From: Gambelia wislizenii
Lineage: Eukaryota; Chordata; Lepidosauria; Squamata; Crotaphytidae
Assembly: GCA_030847615.1 (NCBI GenBank)
Contig: JAUMIR010000012.1
Coordinates: 1,729,501-1,793,500 of the forward strand
Length of the DNA stretch: 64,000 nt
Direction: 5' to 3'
Below are positions 10,636 to 20,720 of the stretch, piece after piece; position 1 is the stretch's first letter, and the number at the start of each line of letters is the position of its first letter. Both the position numbers and the translations under genes were made by a program. The notes under the pieces were generated by a model, which saw nothing but the letters and a program-made list of their open reading frames with translations, made no database searches and had not been told where the DNA came from.

Positions 10636-10692
10636 CAAGTGTCTCTCCATCTTCTAAATGCCATCCCTTCAAATATTTAAAGATGGCTGTGT
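10636..10692 (-). mobile_element. CR1, part 2 of the split copy
   Basis: Resumes the CR1 order exactly after the MITE: CTCTCCATCTTCTAAATG, CCATCCCTTCAAATATTTAA, AGATGGCTGTGTC. Confidence 0.75.
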
Positions 10693-10860
10693 CTAATAAT
10701 AATAATAATAATAATACTTAGTTATTTATTACCCACCTCTCCCCTCAGGATCGGGGCGGGGTACAACATCACAATATACATTACAATATACAATACAGTG
10801 CAACACAATTCAATTGAATACAGTTCAATACATACAATTCAAAGCAAATTACAGACAATA
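10693..10860 (-). mobile_element. L2-like tail inserted in CR1
   Basis: (AAT)n, then TTATTTATTACCCACCTCTC and GGATCGGGGCGGGGTACAAC, the complement of the L2-like ending, followed by an AATACA-rich stretch. CR1 words border it on both sides. Confidence 0.65.
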
Positions 10861-11036
10861 TCACCTCACAGTCTTCTCTTCTCCAAGCTGAACATGCTCA
10901 GATCCCCATGCCATTCCTTGCAAGGCTTTGTTTCCAGACCTTTGATCATCATGGTTGCTCTTCTCTGAACATGGGCCATCTTTTCAATACCCTTCTTAAA
11001 CTGTGGTGCCCAGGACTGGTTCTGTGCCGAACCTGG
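10861..11036 (-). mobile_element. CR1, part 3 of the split copy
   Basis: GTCTTCTCTTCTCCAAGCTG, ACATGCTCAGATCCC, TTTCCAGACCTTTGATCATC and AACTGTGGTGCCCAGGACTG continue the CR1 order toward the 5' side of the element. It is diverged, with a CATGCCATTCCTTGCAAGGC insertion-like stretch. Confidence 0.75.
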
Positions 11037-11070
11037 TGTTGTTCAACATCTTTATCACTACTCTTCACCC

Positions 11071-11260
11071 ATCTCTCTCTCTCTCTCTCTGGCTTTTCTT
11101 CACAAACGAAGATTCAGGAAGGACTCATCCCGCGCTTTCTGCAAGCACGCTGATGACTAACAAGGCCAATCTGAGATAAACAAGTCTGGTTGCAGAGAGC
11201 GCAGCAGAAGGTCTCCTTGGGTGATGTTTTTGGGTTGTGATTCTTTCTGCGTTGTCGTTT
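11071..11260 (-). mobile_element. LINE 3' end with (AG)n tail, antisense
   Basis: The complement matches the window's recurrent LINE (see 32348-32890): ACGACAACGCAGAAAGAATC, CATCACCCAAGGAGACC, CTTGTTTATCTCAGATTGGC, AAGCGCGGGATGAGTCC, ending in a (GA)n tail that appears here as (CT)n at 11071-11090. The encoded C-terminus carries the Cys/His motif around SQIGLVSHQRACRKR. Confidence 0.8.
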
Positions 11261-11359
11261 CTAATGTTATTATATAAATGCAGAACCATGTGTGCTCAAG
11301 CCCTGCAAGTTGTTCAGATCTGAAGCTGGTTCTTTTTTGGACAACTGCCCAACTTCAAT

Positions 11360-11582
11360 GGCTGCATTGACACTGTAGAAATAATGCAGTCTGACATAAA
11401 TTTAAGTGTAGCTCCATGATATGGAATCCTGGGAGTTGTAGTTTTACAAGGTCTTCATTTAGCCTTCTCTGCCAAAGAGTGCTGGTTCCTCACCAAACTA
11501 CAAATCCCAGGATTCTGTAAGATGGAGCCATGGCAGTTAAATTGGTGTCAAATGGCATTATTTCTACAGTATAGATGTACCC
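11360..11582. mobile_element. Palindromic hAT-like MITE
   Basis: Same family as 10417-10635. Left GGCTGCATTGACACTGTAGA and right TTTCTACAGTATAGATGTAC are mirror images. Inside are ATGGAATCCTGGGAGTTGTA and CTACAAATCCCAGGATTCTG facing each other. It could form a long hairpin. Confidence 0.75.
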
Positions 11583-11585
11583 AAT

Positions 11586-11660
11586 GTCCTGATCGTAGGA
11601 GCTGTTTGGCAGTGGAATCCACTGGTGCCCAGGAGTGTGGTGGAGTCTCCTTCTTTTTTT
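11586..11660 (+). mobile_element. CR1 3' region, part 1 of a second split copy
   Basis: CGTAGGAGCTGTTTGGCAGT, GGAATCCACTGGTGCCC, GTGTGGTGGAGTCTCCTTC is the sense CR1 order. It resumes at 12148. Confidence 0.7.
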
Positions 11661-12147
11661 TAAAAAATTATTTTATTAAACATTTAATTAACATATATAT
11701 TAACATACACATTAACATACACATACAATAATAACAATAACAATAACAATAACAATAACAATAACAAAACTAAACCAACATAACCCAGACAACACATACA
11801 TTTAAAAAGACTTCCCACATATTCTCTTCATGCCGTTGATGATATTCATATCATTCCCTCTCCTACAAGACAAAATTAACTTATTTTTCCCGCCCTAACA
11901 TATCTTATATTTACAAGTATTTCTTACATTTTCCTTTCACATTATATCTATTAGGTGAAATTATCCAGTTGTTCCATTATAGTATCATTATGAAATTATT
12001 AATTATCTACAACAATTAATTATGGATACACAATAGCTCCACAACATCAGAGAAAGGAAACTACCAGAAATATACAAATCTCAAGAAATAAATTGAGGAG
12101 ATTTGTGTTTAGATAACTACATAAATTCCCTCAACTTCTAAGCACTA
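11661..12147 (-). mobile_element. A/T-rich insertion in CR1, probably a LINE 3' UTR
   Basis: Opens with a T-run, then ATTATTTTATTAAACATTTA and AACATACACATTAACATACA, as the complement of an A-tailed LINE 3' UTR would. An (ACAATA)n run lies at about 11726-11768. Flanking CR1 parts are collinear, so this is an insertion of about 490 bp. L1 is a guess; no coding part is visible. Confidence 0.35.
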
Positions 12148-12264
12148 AAAAACACAGGCTGGATGGTCATCTGTCAAGAGTGCTTTGATTGTGTATTCCT
12201 CCAGGGCAGGGGGTTGGACTAGATGGCCCTTGGGGGTCTCTTCCAACTCTATGATTCTATGATT
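12148..12264 (+). mobile_element. CR1 3' end, part 2 of the second split copy
   Basis: AGGCTGGATGGTCATCTGTC, TGCTTTGATTGTGTATTCC, GGGTTGGACTAGATGGCCC, TTCCAACTCTATGATTCTAT. It ends at the natural CR1 terminus with the ATTCTATG tail. Confidence 0.85.
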
Positions 12265-13827
12265 TGTTGATTTCTCTAACCAGGACATGCAATGAATGGA
12301 AGGTCCAAAGACTGACGATGATGGTGGTGATGAAGTTGATTTTTTTAAAAAACAAAAGAGCAGAAGGTAATTGTGTGAGGCACAGTTGGCTAAGTCAAAT
12401 GGGTGTATTGTAAAGGTAAAATGTTTGCCTGAAATTTAATAAGAACAGAGTTCTCCTTTTGACAGTCCTTGTTAATATACACAGTGACAGGACAGAGGGA
12501 GGTAAGAATGGAGCTACCAAGATTATTATATATATATTTTCTAATGCCTGGTAGAAATTTTCCTCCTTTTATCAGGGCTGTCAGCTGTAACTCAACTCCT
12601 CTGCAAGATGAAGGAGCAAAGGGATCTCAGTGCTTCTGACCAAAGTTTAACAAGTACAAAAGTTTAGGAGCCAAACATAATAATCAGACGCTGTAGCTGG
12701 CTTGGGGATTTTCTTGTTCACCCAGCATCTGACCCATTGTTCAAGAGGTGGAGATATAACTGGACAGTAGCCAGAGACCCTGGGATTGTTTTTCCTGTGG
12801 TGGGGAGGTCAACATTGGCAGGCATTATTTTTGGCAACTTAGCAGGACTTTGCAAGGAGAGGCCTAATTACTATTCCAATGAAGGATCTCAGTTCTTGTG
12901 TTTTATTCCTGCCCTGAAATTCACACAGTTTTGCAAACACATTTCCCCCCATAACTTGAGCAATTGTCCTAATGGTGTAACTTCTCCCCAAGGACTAAAA
13001 TATGGTTCTGTGCATATCCCCCTACAAGTATGAGTATTTTAACTGTTCACATTTTAAAGCATATCCTTTTTTTAAACACACTTTATTTCTTAGAAACACC
13101 ATAAGCCTCCCAAATGTACAAGGAGTAGCACACATCAACTCTCAACAGGGCCCAGGAGATGCAAAACAACAACAAATAACAACACACTAATTTAGTCAAG
13201 TCTGCCAATCTTAACAACATTTCTTTTGACCTCTAGAAGACACTTAGGTCTCATCTGCTATCTTTCTGTGCACAGTTTCCCCTTCCTCCCATCTCCACGC
13301 TTCAGGTGACATATTCCAAACTTTGGCATTCAACTTCCAGCAATAATTGTACCCATTTCTGGAAAAGTTCTGTGTCTCCTTGAGAGCAAGGACAGATTAA
13401 AGTGGCTTGGATGGGGCTTAGAGCAGTTCCAAAATTGGGACCCTCTCTGTGGATGGACCTGTGTGAAACATTCTATGAAAAATGGTGCAGAAATTAAAGA
13501 AATATATAAACACATAGCAAATAAAGCACAGCGCAGCACAAAAAAACTTCATGGGTGAACCTTTTTCAGCCTTGCTACTTTGATATAATGAAGCACCCGA
13601 TTAAATATATTTTAACTCAGGAATTCAATTAATACGGAGACTTAGTGCTGATGAGAACAGTAAAATTGGGAAATTCAGGAAATGGCTAGAGAAGCAGAGG
13701 AAGCCAGTGACATCTTTTACCTTTAGCACTGGTCTTTTAGTACATAGAGGTTCTGGAGGAATCTCACCCATGGAACCATTGATAATCCAGACTTGCTTGA
13801 GAGCTCACTTTCCTCAGCTAGCGAAGG
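12265..13827. other. Unassigned sequence
   Basis: Holds a short (TA)n near 12525-12538 and poly-T runs. I see no gene, SINE or LINE. Confidence 0.4.
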
Positions 13828-13915
13828 GCTGTTCCATAACTCAATAGCAAAGCATAAGAATGGCCTTCAGAAAGCCTCAGGTTCAACCCTTGGTATGCCC
13901 AGTTAAAAGGATCTC
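13828..13915 (+). mobile_element. tRNA-derived SINE relic
   Basis: CTGTTCCATAACTCAATAGC, AAAGCATAAGAATGGCC, AAGCCTCAGGTTCAACCCTT resembles a reptile SINE head with a B box (GGTTCAACCC). The A-box side is decayed. Not a functional tRNA: no acceptor-stem pairing. Confidence 0.45.
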
Positions 13916-15729
13916 AGTGTCACATCCTACCTGAAGGAGGCCTCCTCAGATGAAGAACGGAAAAGGCGTGCCCAGATGGCAGGCTCCAGTTGGAACCAGA
14001 GGAGGTTGGAGACCAAACCTTGGAAGCAAAGCTTGGCCCATTCCATGAAGACCTTGAAGAGAGGGAGGTGGAAACCGAGATGCTTCTTCCTCCAGCATCA
14101 AAGACTAAAAAGACAGCTGTGGAAGCCCAGGCAAAGGTGTGTCCTCCCTTAAAAGGGAAATGCTGGGGTGATTAAGCCAGCTGTGCTCATTTGCACCCTG
14201 GATATAGCACAGCCAAGGCCTTTTCTATCCTGCAAAAAAAGAAACAGCTCAGCTACCTTGACATTCCCTTCCTTCTAGTTTCCTGAACTTCAGCTTGCTC
14301 TTTGAACTCCTCTTTTTTGGTAACTTCCCAACTGGCATATGACCCTACTTGGATTGATTTTTGTGCTTAGACCCTGGGCTGCTTTGTCCACTCCTCTGCT
14401 CTTTGACATCCTCAGTGTATCAGATCCTCTGGGTTGGCTGGATTTCACCCTTGTTTGTTTCCTTGAACTATCAGTGTGCTCACCTGTGCACTTGTCAACC
14501 TGAAACCCTGAAATCAGATAGTGGCTGATGGGGAAGATATGTTCCATTATATGAGAATCCTGTTGGTTGCTTCCAACAAGAGTAGTCCCATTGAATCAAT
14601 TGTTTGGATACTGAGTCAACATGGAGGTAAATCCAATTGAGCCAATGGTTCTACTTGGGAATAACAATAAGATTTAGGTCCACGGAAAGATGTTGACATT
14701 TCTGGAACACACAGAAGTTAGCGATCACAGCAGATAATATTGTATCTATGGGGCCTCTGGCCATTGCTTTCCATTTCCAATATTCCCTTCTTCTCTGCCA
14801 ACAATCATTCATCTTTATTTTCCTTCTAGCAACTGTTTCCCAGAGTCATTGGGGAAGGAAAAGCCTGACAACATTTGGCTTCCTTCATTACTTGGGTATT
14901 TCCAAGGCTGTTAACAACGATCAATACAAATTATTTGTCTGGAGGGAGCCATGACATCTGGTCTTTGTTATTGGTACAAAAGCAAACAAAAGAGGGGGAA
15001 AACAGGTAGGTGAAGCATGTCTAATTTTCCAACTTTGTGACAATGTTCATTACGCTGAAGTGGGACTTGGGGGACGTGTCCTCCAGCAGAGTCAATTTCT
15101 GCAGCTTCCTGGTGTAATATTATGATATTAGCCAAATGCTAATATCACTGAAGGTTGTGGGTAGGTCCATATATCAACAGTCCACTGGGTGGGAAGGTGA
15201 GTTTTCCCTTTGCTAGTTCCACGCAGGGATGCATTGCCACACTCCTTGAAAAATCCCTGCCCACAAAGACAGAAAACCTTTGTTATTATGTATTGAATGC
15301 ATTTTGAATGGTCTTAACATATTGGCTAGCATGCTGCTTGGGATTTACATCTCCATAAACGGCTCCACGTCTGCACCAATTCGAACCAAGTGGCACACAA
15401 CTACCACCACCAATGACTCCCCACCTGCTTGCAAAATGAAATAGGTTCCGATACAGATGAAGAGGAGAAATATTGAGGCAAGTCACAAGAGCTGTATTTC
15501 TTTACTTTTCCTTAGTTTTGGAAGCTCATCAGTTGGTTTAACTCCAGTGAAACTCACAGGAACGTCTTCCATTCCCTCTCTCCAAAACACGTCTCAGTCT
15601 TTTCCAGTTTCACATGCCTTTATAGCGCTTCCATTCCTGACTCCCTCTTCCTTGGCTTTGGAGAGGCATGACTTGCCTTTCTCTGGCTGCCTCCTTTCCA
15701 AATTGTTTTCTATTTTTACTTAGCTGCTT
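13916..15729. other. Unassigned sequence
   Basis: Contains a degraded GTCCCATTGAATCAATTG-type repeat near 14585-14690. No coding exon or further element recognised. Confidence 0.4.
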
Positions 15730-15810
15730 CAACCACAGTGTTAAGCAAGAGCGTGTAATTAATCACTGCGATCCCAATCTTGGCCCTCTGCAAAACTGTC
15801 ATTAATTAAG
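15730..15810. promoter_or_regulatory. Candidate conserved non-coding element, short
   Basis: Compact stretch with homeodomain-like words GTGTAATTAATCACTGCG and GTCATTAATTAAGATAAC and no repeat similarity. Function is inferred from motif texture only. An AG-rich low-complexity stretch follows at about 15850-15900. Confidence 0.25.
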
Positions 15811-16059
15811 ATAACAAATCAGGAGAAGAAAGCTGAACTGGTGCATATGGAAGCAGGGAGGGTAGGAGTAGGAGAGAAAGAGAAGGAGAAAGAGAAGAAT
15901 AAAAGAACTGAATCCACTCTATTGTCAGCTCTTGTAGCCTTACAAAAGCAGCTAGCTGATCTTTATTTACAGGGATTAAAATAGGGATTTTTTTTGGGGG
16001 GGGGATACATTATATCATGCAACAATGGTGGCTGATGGCTCCCATTTCCCATTTCTCCC

Positions 16060-16262
16060 ATGGGAAATGCACTCCAGGTTTTGGCGGGCATTAAGGGGGT
16101 TCTCCAAGGTGCTGACTCTACTTAGGGTAGGGTCCAGAACCTTGGAGAGGTCTATGAAAAGCTGCTTTAAAATATGGAGTGGAGTCACTACCCCACTGGC
16201 ATGGAAACCACCAGCCACCAGGTTCATGGAATTGTTAGCACGGCGAAGGTGATGACCCGACT
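16060..16262 (+). repeat. Unclassified dispersed repeat, copy 1
   Basis: CACTCCAGGTTTTGGC, TTCTCCAAGGTGCTGA, CCAGAACCTTGGAGAGG, GTGGAGTCACTACCCC, CATGGAAACCACCAGCC. The same order recurs at 22200-22365, with looser relatives at 40205, 47335 and 62840. No ORF; family unknown. Confidence 0.5.
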
Positions 16263-16275
16263 CCTGCTGCATCAT

Positions 16276-16974
16276 CCCAACCAGAGCGGATCCACTGAAT
16301 CAAACATTCAATGACAAGTCAGCAGATAGGTTAATCTCATTGACCAAATGGGACTATTCTGGTTGCAATTAGGAATAGGATTGTGGGTAATTTAGTGCTA
16401 AGGCAAATGAAATCATGTCCCTCCCCTCTTTTTACAAATGGGGAATAGGCGTTTGTCTGATGGAAGGAGAAAAAAAAAGACTGCCTAGTGCTCTGCCTTG
16501 GCTGTCCAAAAATGCTTGGCTGTATGAGGAAGGGAGCATGATAGATCCACAGCCCCAGCCCAGTCTAGTGAAAGGCATGGCTCTAAGAGTAACCTCCCTT
16601 GTTCAGGGGGAGTGCAATCCCATTGAACTTGAGAATTACCAGTCCACAGAGCCTCCATCTTAATTGGGATTCTGCTTCAGTTTATTGGCCCTCCTCCAGC
16701 CCATTACAGCATCCAGGCACTGGTCCAGCCCTTCCACAGCCCACAGTTATCTCAGCCACTGTAATTTTGCACAACTGCATAATCTGGGCAAAAAATGATC
16801 GATCCATCAGTTCATTTGTATCCTACCTCCCCGTCCCCCGCATCATCATGATGGCTATTATTGCAAATATGAGAACTTTTTCCAAAATGGGCAAGAGGGC
16901 ATCTTGCCATTCTTAAAGGAGGAGACAAGGTTTTTTTTTTCCTTCATTAGTGAGGACTTACATCTGAGAAGCCT
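16276..16974. other. Unassigned sequence
   Basis: No gene or element recognised. Ends with a T-run near 16930-16940. Confidence 0.4.
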
Positions 16975-17250
16975 AGAAGCTCTATTTGGTATTCGTCTGT
17001 CTGCCGGCTTTGCTCGACTTTAAAGTGGAGGCGCCTTCTCTTTTATGTCAATCTGTTTTCACGGCTCAGGTCCCTTGACCTTTTGATTCTATTAAGGGTC
17101 CATGGATAGTAATGACTACCAAGTTTTACATTTATTAAAAAAATCCCTCAAGGCAGACATGAAGTTTCATATCCTCTTATCAAACTTCTCATCAGAGGCA
17201 GACAGGATTACTGTAATACGCTCAGTGAAAGGCACAAAAGGGTTTTTTTT
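16975..17250. promoter_or_regulatory. Candidate conserved non-coding element
   Basis: Complex, repeat-free sequence with CTCTTATCAAACTTCTCATC, GACAGGATTACTGTAATACG and GGCGCCTTCTC words. A 188-codon frame starts inside but runs through a G-run and a (CAT)n microsatellite, so it is not a gene. Regulatory function is inference. Confidence 0.3.
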
Positions 17251-17542
17251 GGGGGGGGAGGAGGGGGCTTTTTACTTCTTTTTTGGATGGAGGAGGAGTG
17301 ACAGCATATGGCATGCTGCTTTCTTTTGGTATCCTCCCTCCCGGCTTTTGCAAATCACAGCCTGGGCAAAGATGGAGGCTGGCTATGTCATGAAAGCAAA
17401 GCGAAGCATGGGGCACCTCAGCTGGAATTTTGTGATCCAAATGGGACTGCTTTCATACTTGGGGAGCTGCGTTTGTCTGACACAGATCTTATGCAAAGGG
17501 GAGCACACATTCCAAAGTGTACACTATACCACTGAGAAAGCA

Positions 17543-17566
17543 CATCATCATCATCATCATCATCAA
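17543..17566. repeat. (CAT)n microsatellite
   Basis: Uninterrupted CAT/ATC triplets, just left of the tandem MITE array. Confidence 0.9.
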
Positions 17567-17589
17567 TGGCCCACGATACATATCATTTA

Positions 17590-18374
17590 CAGTTATCCTT
17601 CCACATTCACAGATTTGGCATTCATGGATTTAAGTATTAATGGCTTGAAAATATTCTTTAAAAAATAATAATCCAAAAAACAAACCTTGATTTTGCTATC
17701 TTATATAAGGGATACCATTTTGCTATGCCATTGCATATCATGGGACTTGAGTATTCACAGATTTTGGTATCCATGGGGGGTCCTGGAACCAAACCCCAGC
17801 AAATATGAAGGGACAACTGTATTCATGGCTTGAAAATATTCTTTTAAAAATAATAATCCAAAAAGAAAACCTTGATTTTGCCATCCTATATAAGGGACAC
17901 CATTTTGCTTTGCCTTTGCATAGAATGGGACTTGAGTATTTACAGATTTTGGCATCCACGGGCAGTCCTTGAACCAAACCCCAGCAAATATGAAGGGACA
18001 ACTGTATTCATGGCTTGAAAATATTATTTTAAAAATAATAATCCAAAAAGCAAACCTTAATTTTGCCATCCTATATAAGGGACACCATTTTGCTATGTCA
18101 TTGCATAGAATGGGACTTGGAGTATTTACGGATTTTCGTATCCACAGGCAGTCCTTGAACCAAACCCCAGCAAATATGAAGGGACAACTGTATTCACGGC
18201 TTGAAAATATTCTTTAAAAATTAATAATCCAAAAAGCAAACCTTGATTTTGCCACCTTATATAAGGGGCACCATTTTGCTATGCCATTGCATATAATGGG
18301 ACTTGAGTATTCACGGATTGGGGTATTTACGGGGATCCTGGAACCAAACCCCAATGAATGTGAAGGGACAACTG
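17590..18374 (+). mobile_element. Tandem array of a Tigger/pogo-like MITE (4 units)
   Basis: The array opens with one complete left end (CAGTTATCCTTCCACATTCA). It then holds four copies of the right-hand part of the element, each running from GGCTTGAAAATATTC to GAAGGGACAACTG. Right ends fall at 17819, 18004, 18190 and 18374, a period of 184-186 bp. TA dinucleotides flank the whole array (17588-17589, 18375-18376) and sit at each internal junction. Each unit keeps AAACCTTGATTTTGCCA, ACCATTTTGCTATGCCATTG and CCTGGAACCAAACCCC. There is no ORF. The full left end occurs only once, so this is internal tandem duplication, not four separate insertions. Confidence 0.85.
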
Positions 18375-18504
18375 TACTTAGTTATGGAGATATTCATGTC
18401 CCCTGGCCCAACTCATGTCAAAACTTACTTCACCAGGTAGCAGCTGCTCCAAAAGATGGGTGTCTGGGTTATGAATCTGTAACTACAACACAGAATGCCA
18501 GCCA

Positions 18505-18536
18505 GAGTCCCTTCCAATTCTAAGATTCTATGATTA
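18505..18536 (+). mobile_element. CR1 terminal scrap
   Basis: GTCCCTTCCAATTCTAAGATTCTATGATT is the extreme 3' end of CR1 with its tail word. Confidence 0.6.
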
Positions 18537-18675
18537 CCTTGCCTTTAAGCATTCTCAAATTACTGGACAATAAATAAATAAATGGTGGACGTTTCAGTCA
18601 GAAAACAGTGCTGATATTTCTTCCACCTCAAGCTATGGAATGAATGAAGCTTGGAAGATCTTCCCAAAAGAAGAG

Positions 18676-18776
18676 CCATGTTAGAGTGCATTCCTGTGTA
18701 TATGTACTCAGAGGTAAGTCCCGTTGAATTAAACGTGATTTGCTTCCAGGTAAATTAGTTGTAGGATTGCAGCCTC
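18676..18776. repeat. GTAAGTCCC-type dispersed repeat
   Basis: TATGTACTCAGAGGTAAGTC, CCGTTGAATTAAACGTG and GTAGGATTGCAGCCTC follow a reptile repeat order that also appears near 2530 and 41085. Class uncertain. Confidence 0.45.
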
Positions 18777-18819
18777 AGCTTACAACTTCAAAGTGAAGTG
18801 AGCTATTTGTACGGAAGCA

Positions 18820-19150
18820 GAAAGTTCTTTTTCTTCCTGTGCAAAGGACACATTGGAAGCGATACAATCCAAATTCTTCTTGCTCTGCCAAATTCCATTA
18901 GTACTATAGTCTTGTGCCAGCCAGCTGTTCCTCTTTAAAGGATATCGCCACAACTCAAATCCCCTTTAATCTGAACAGAGATTCAACTAAGTCTTCTTGA
19001 TGCTCTAAATAGCAGATAACTAATAGTGGAGCAAACCCGTTTCTTTGCCATCTGGGAAAGCGATAAAATGGAGTCATTGTAATTCTCTCTTCTGTGACTT
19101 GAGGGTTACTTTGAATGTAGGATTTTGGGTTTTAATGCGCAGATTTTAAT
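18820..19150. promoter_or_regulatory. Candidate conserved non-coding element
   Basis: Repeat-free, complex sequence with AAAGGATATCGCCACAACTC, GCAGATAACTAATAGTGG and GGAAAGCGATAAAATGG (GATA-like words). Evidence is texture only. Confidence 0.2.
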
Positions 19151-19344
19151 CAAGTCTAGTGGCCGAACTGAAAGTCAGGAGAGAATGGGCCCACTTTTCT
19201 ATCTGAGATTCATGCCAAAATGAGAGTCCTTTCCTAGAGGCATGTCTGATCAAAATTCATTTGACTTCTTCATGTTCTCCATGAGAACACCAGTTTCCCT
19301 GTGTTCAGTCCAGTCCCATGGAAATGAAGGGGTTGAATTAGTAA

Positions 19345-19481
19345 TCAAATCATAGAACAACACAGTCAGAAAGGACTCTAGGGTGTTACCTAGTCCAACT
19401 TCCTAACAGTGCAGGAATCCACAATGAAAACATCCCTAACAGATGGCCATCCAATCTCTCTTTAAAAATCTCCAAAGAAGG
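19345..19481 (-). mobile_element. CR1 3' end, truncated
   Basis: AATCATAGAACAACACAGTC, ACCTAGTCCAACTTCC, GTGCAGGAATCCACAATG, AACAGATGGCCATCCAATC, then CTCCAAAGAAGGAGAG, where it breaks into the pyrimidine tract. Confidence 0.75.
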
Positions 19482-19965
19482 AGAGTTCCTCCTCCTGTTC
19501 CTTCCTCTTCTTCTTCCTCCTTCCTCTTCTTCTTCCCTTCTCCTCCTCCTCTTTCTCCTCCTTCCTCATCCTCTTCCCTTCCTCTCTCTCCTCCTTCCTA
19601 GTCCTCTTCTTTCCTCCACCTCCTTCTTCCTCCTCTTCTTCCTCCTTCTCCTTCCTCCTTACCACTGCTTTGTGACTGAAATAAATTGATTTCATTTCAT
19701 TTCATTTCCTCCTCCTCCTCTTTCTTCTTCCTCTGCCTTCTTCCTCCTCTTCTTCCTCCTTCCTCCTCCTTTCTAGTCCTCTTCCTTCCTCTGCCTCCTC
19801 CTCCTTCCTCCTCTTCCTCCTCCTTCCGCCTCCTCTTCCTTCCTCCACCTCCTTCTTCCTCCTTACCGCTGGTCTGTGACTGAAATAAATTGATTTCATT
19901 TCATTTCATTTCATTTCCTCCTCCTCTTTCTTTTTTCCTTCCTCCTTCCTCTTCCTCCTCAAGCA
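19482..19965. repeat. Pyrimidine-rich tract with tandem LINE-tail units
   Basis: Mostly CTT/CCT triplets on the plus strand. Twice it is interrupted by the same block, TGTGACTGAAATAAATTGAT followed by (TTTCA)n, starting near 19661 and 19865, about 204 bp apart. That block equals the 3' end of the LINE at 57998-58475. A tail plus tract unit was therefore duplicated in tandem. Long frames here are an artefact of stop-poor triplets. Confidence 0.8.
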
Positions 19966-20482
19966 ATGAAGGCTTCTATGTAACCCGCAGCCTTCAACTT
20001 CCTCCTTCATTTCCCAGTCTTGTGACCAGGCACAGTTATGACCCACCAGCTCAAATAGGTTCCATCTCCAAATAAGTCCCACTCCCACAGAACTGCCCCC
20101 GATTGGATTAATACATGGCACTCAATACCCACAAGATAATTTCCAATTAAGCACCATTGGACAAAGATATTGCCTGCAAGTGAAAGGACGTTAATTAGCT
20201 AAGACCTGTCAGGGAATGATGCATGAGCTTCCTTTTCAAAAGCAATCAAAACCTTACTGTGCTCCAGTTCTCAAATTTGCATGGCTCCCAACGTTTTGCA
20301 GACAAAAACAGGAGTGCTTCAGTCTACATGGCAAGAATCTTCTTTGCCACTGTCTGAACGTAGTGTCAAAAGCTTGTCTCTGCTGTCGTGTGATGTGTGG
20401 AAGAAAACATCTCCGTGTGGTTTTCCTTTTTGGGCTGTGCAGTACCATACTGTCTATGCAGAAGTATTTACATGAATAGAGG
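19966..20482. other. Unassigned sequence
   Basis: No element recognised. Words such as CAATTAAGCACCATTGG are repeat-free, but nothing supports a function. Confidence 0.35.
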
Positions 20483-20640
20483 AAAACAGGGTGGTGTAGT
20501 GGTTGGAGTGCTGGATTAGGATTCTGGAGATCAGGGTTCATATCCCTGTTCAGCCATGGAAACCTACTAGGCAAGTCACACTCTCTCAGCCTTAGAGGAA
20601 GGCCATGGCAAACCACCTCAGACTCAATCCTCCCAGGAGA
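20483..20640 (+). mobile_element. MIR-like CORE-SINE
   Basis: GGTGGTGTAGTGGTTGGAGT, GATCAGGGTTCATATCC, TCAGCCATGGAAACCTACT, GGCAAGTCACACTCTCTCAG and GGAAGGCCATGGCAAACCAC. The word between CCTACTAG and GCAAGTC is deleted relative to 7551-7778. Confidence 0.75.
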
Positions 20641-20649
20641 CTCTACTTT

Positions 20650-20720
20650 TAGAGTCAGTGTTGTGTAGTGGCTGGAATGTTGGACTTGGACTTGCTCTGT
20701 GGTTCTGATTCAGACACCAC
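20650..20720 (+). mobile_element. MIR-like CORE-SINE head, truncated
   Basis: AGAGTCAGTGTTGTGTAGTGGCTGGAATGTTGGACTTGGA is a second SINE head in the same orientation directly after the first. It stops near the B box. Confidence 0.55.

Noticed and set aside
17102..17668. 188-codon plus-strand frame
   Set aside because: Crosses a G-run, a (CAT)n microsatellite giving a poly-His stretch, and the first MITE unit; no domain or splice context.
17590..18374. CRISPR array
   Set aside because: Units are 185 bp with no short repeat/unique spacer pattern and belong to a transposon; the genome is vertebrate.
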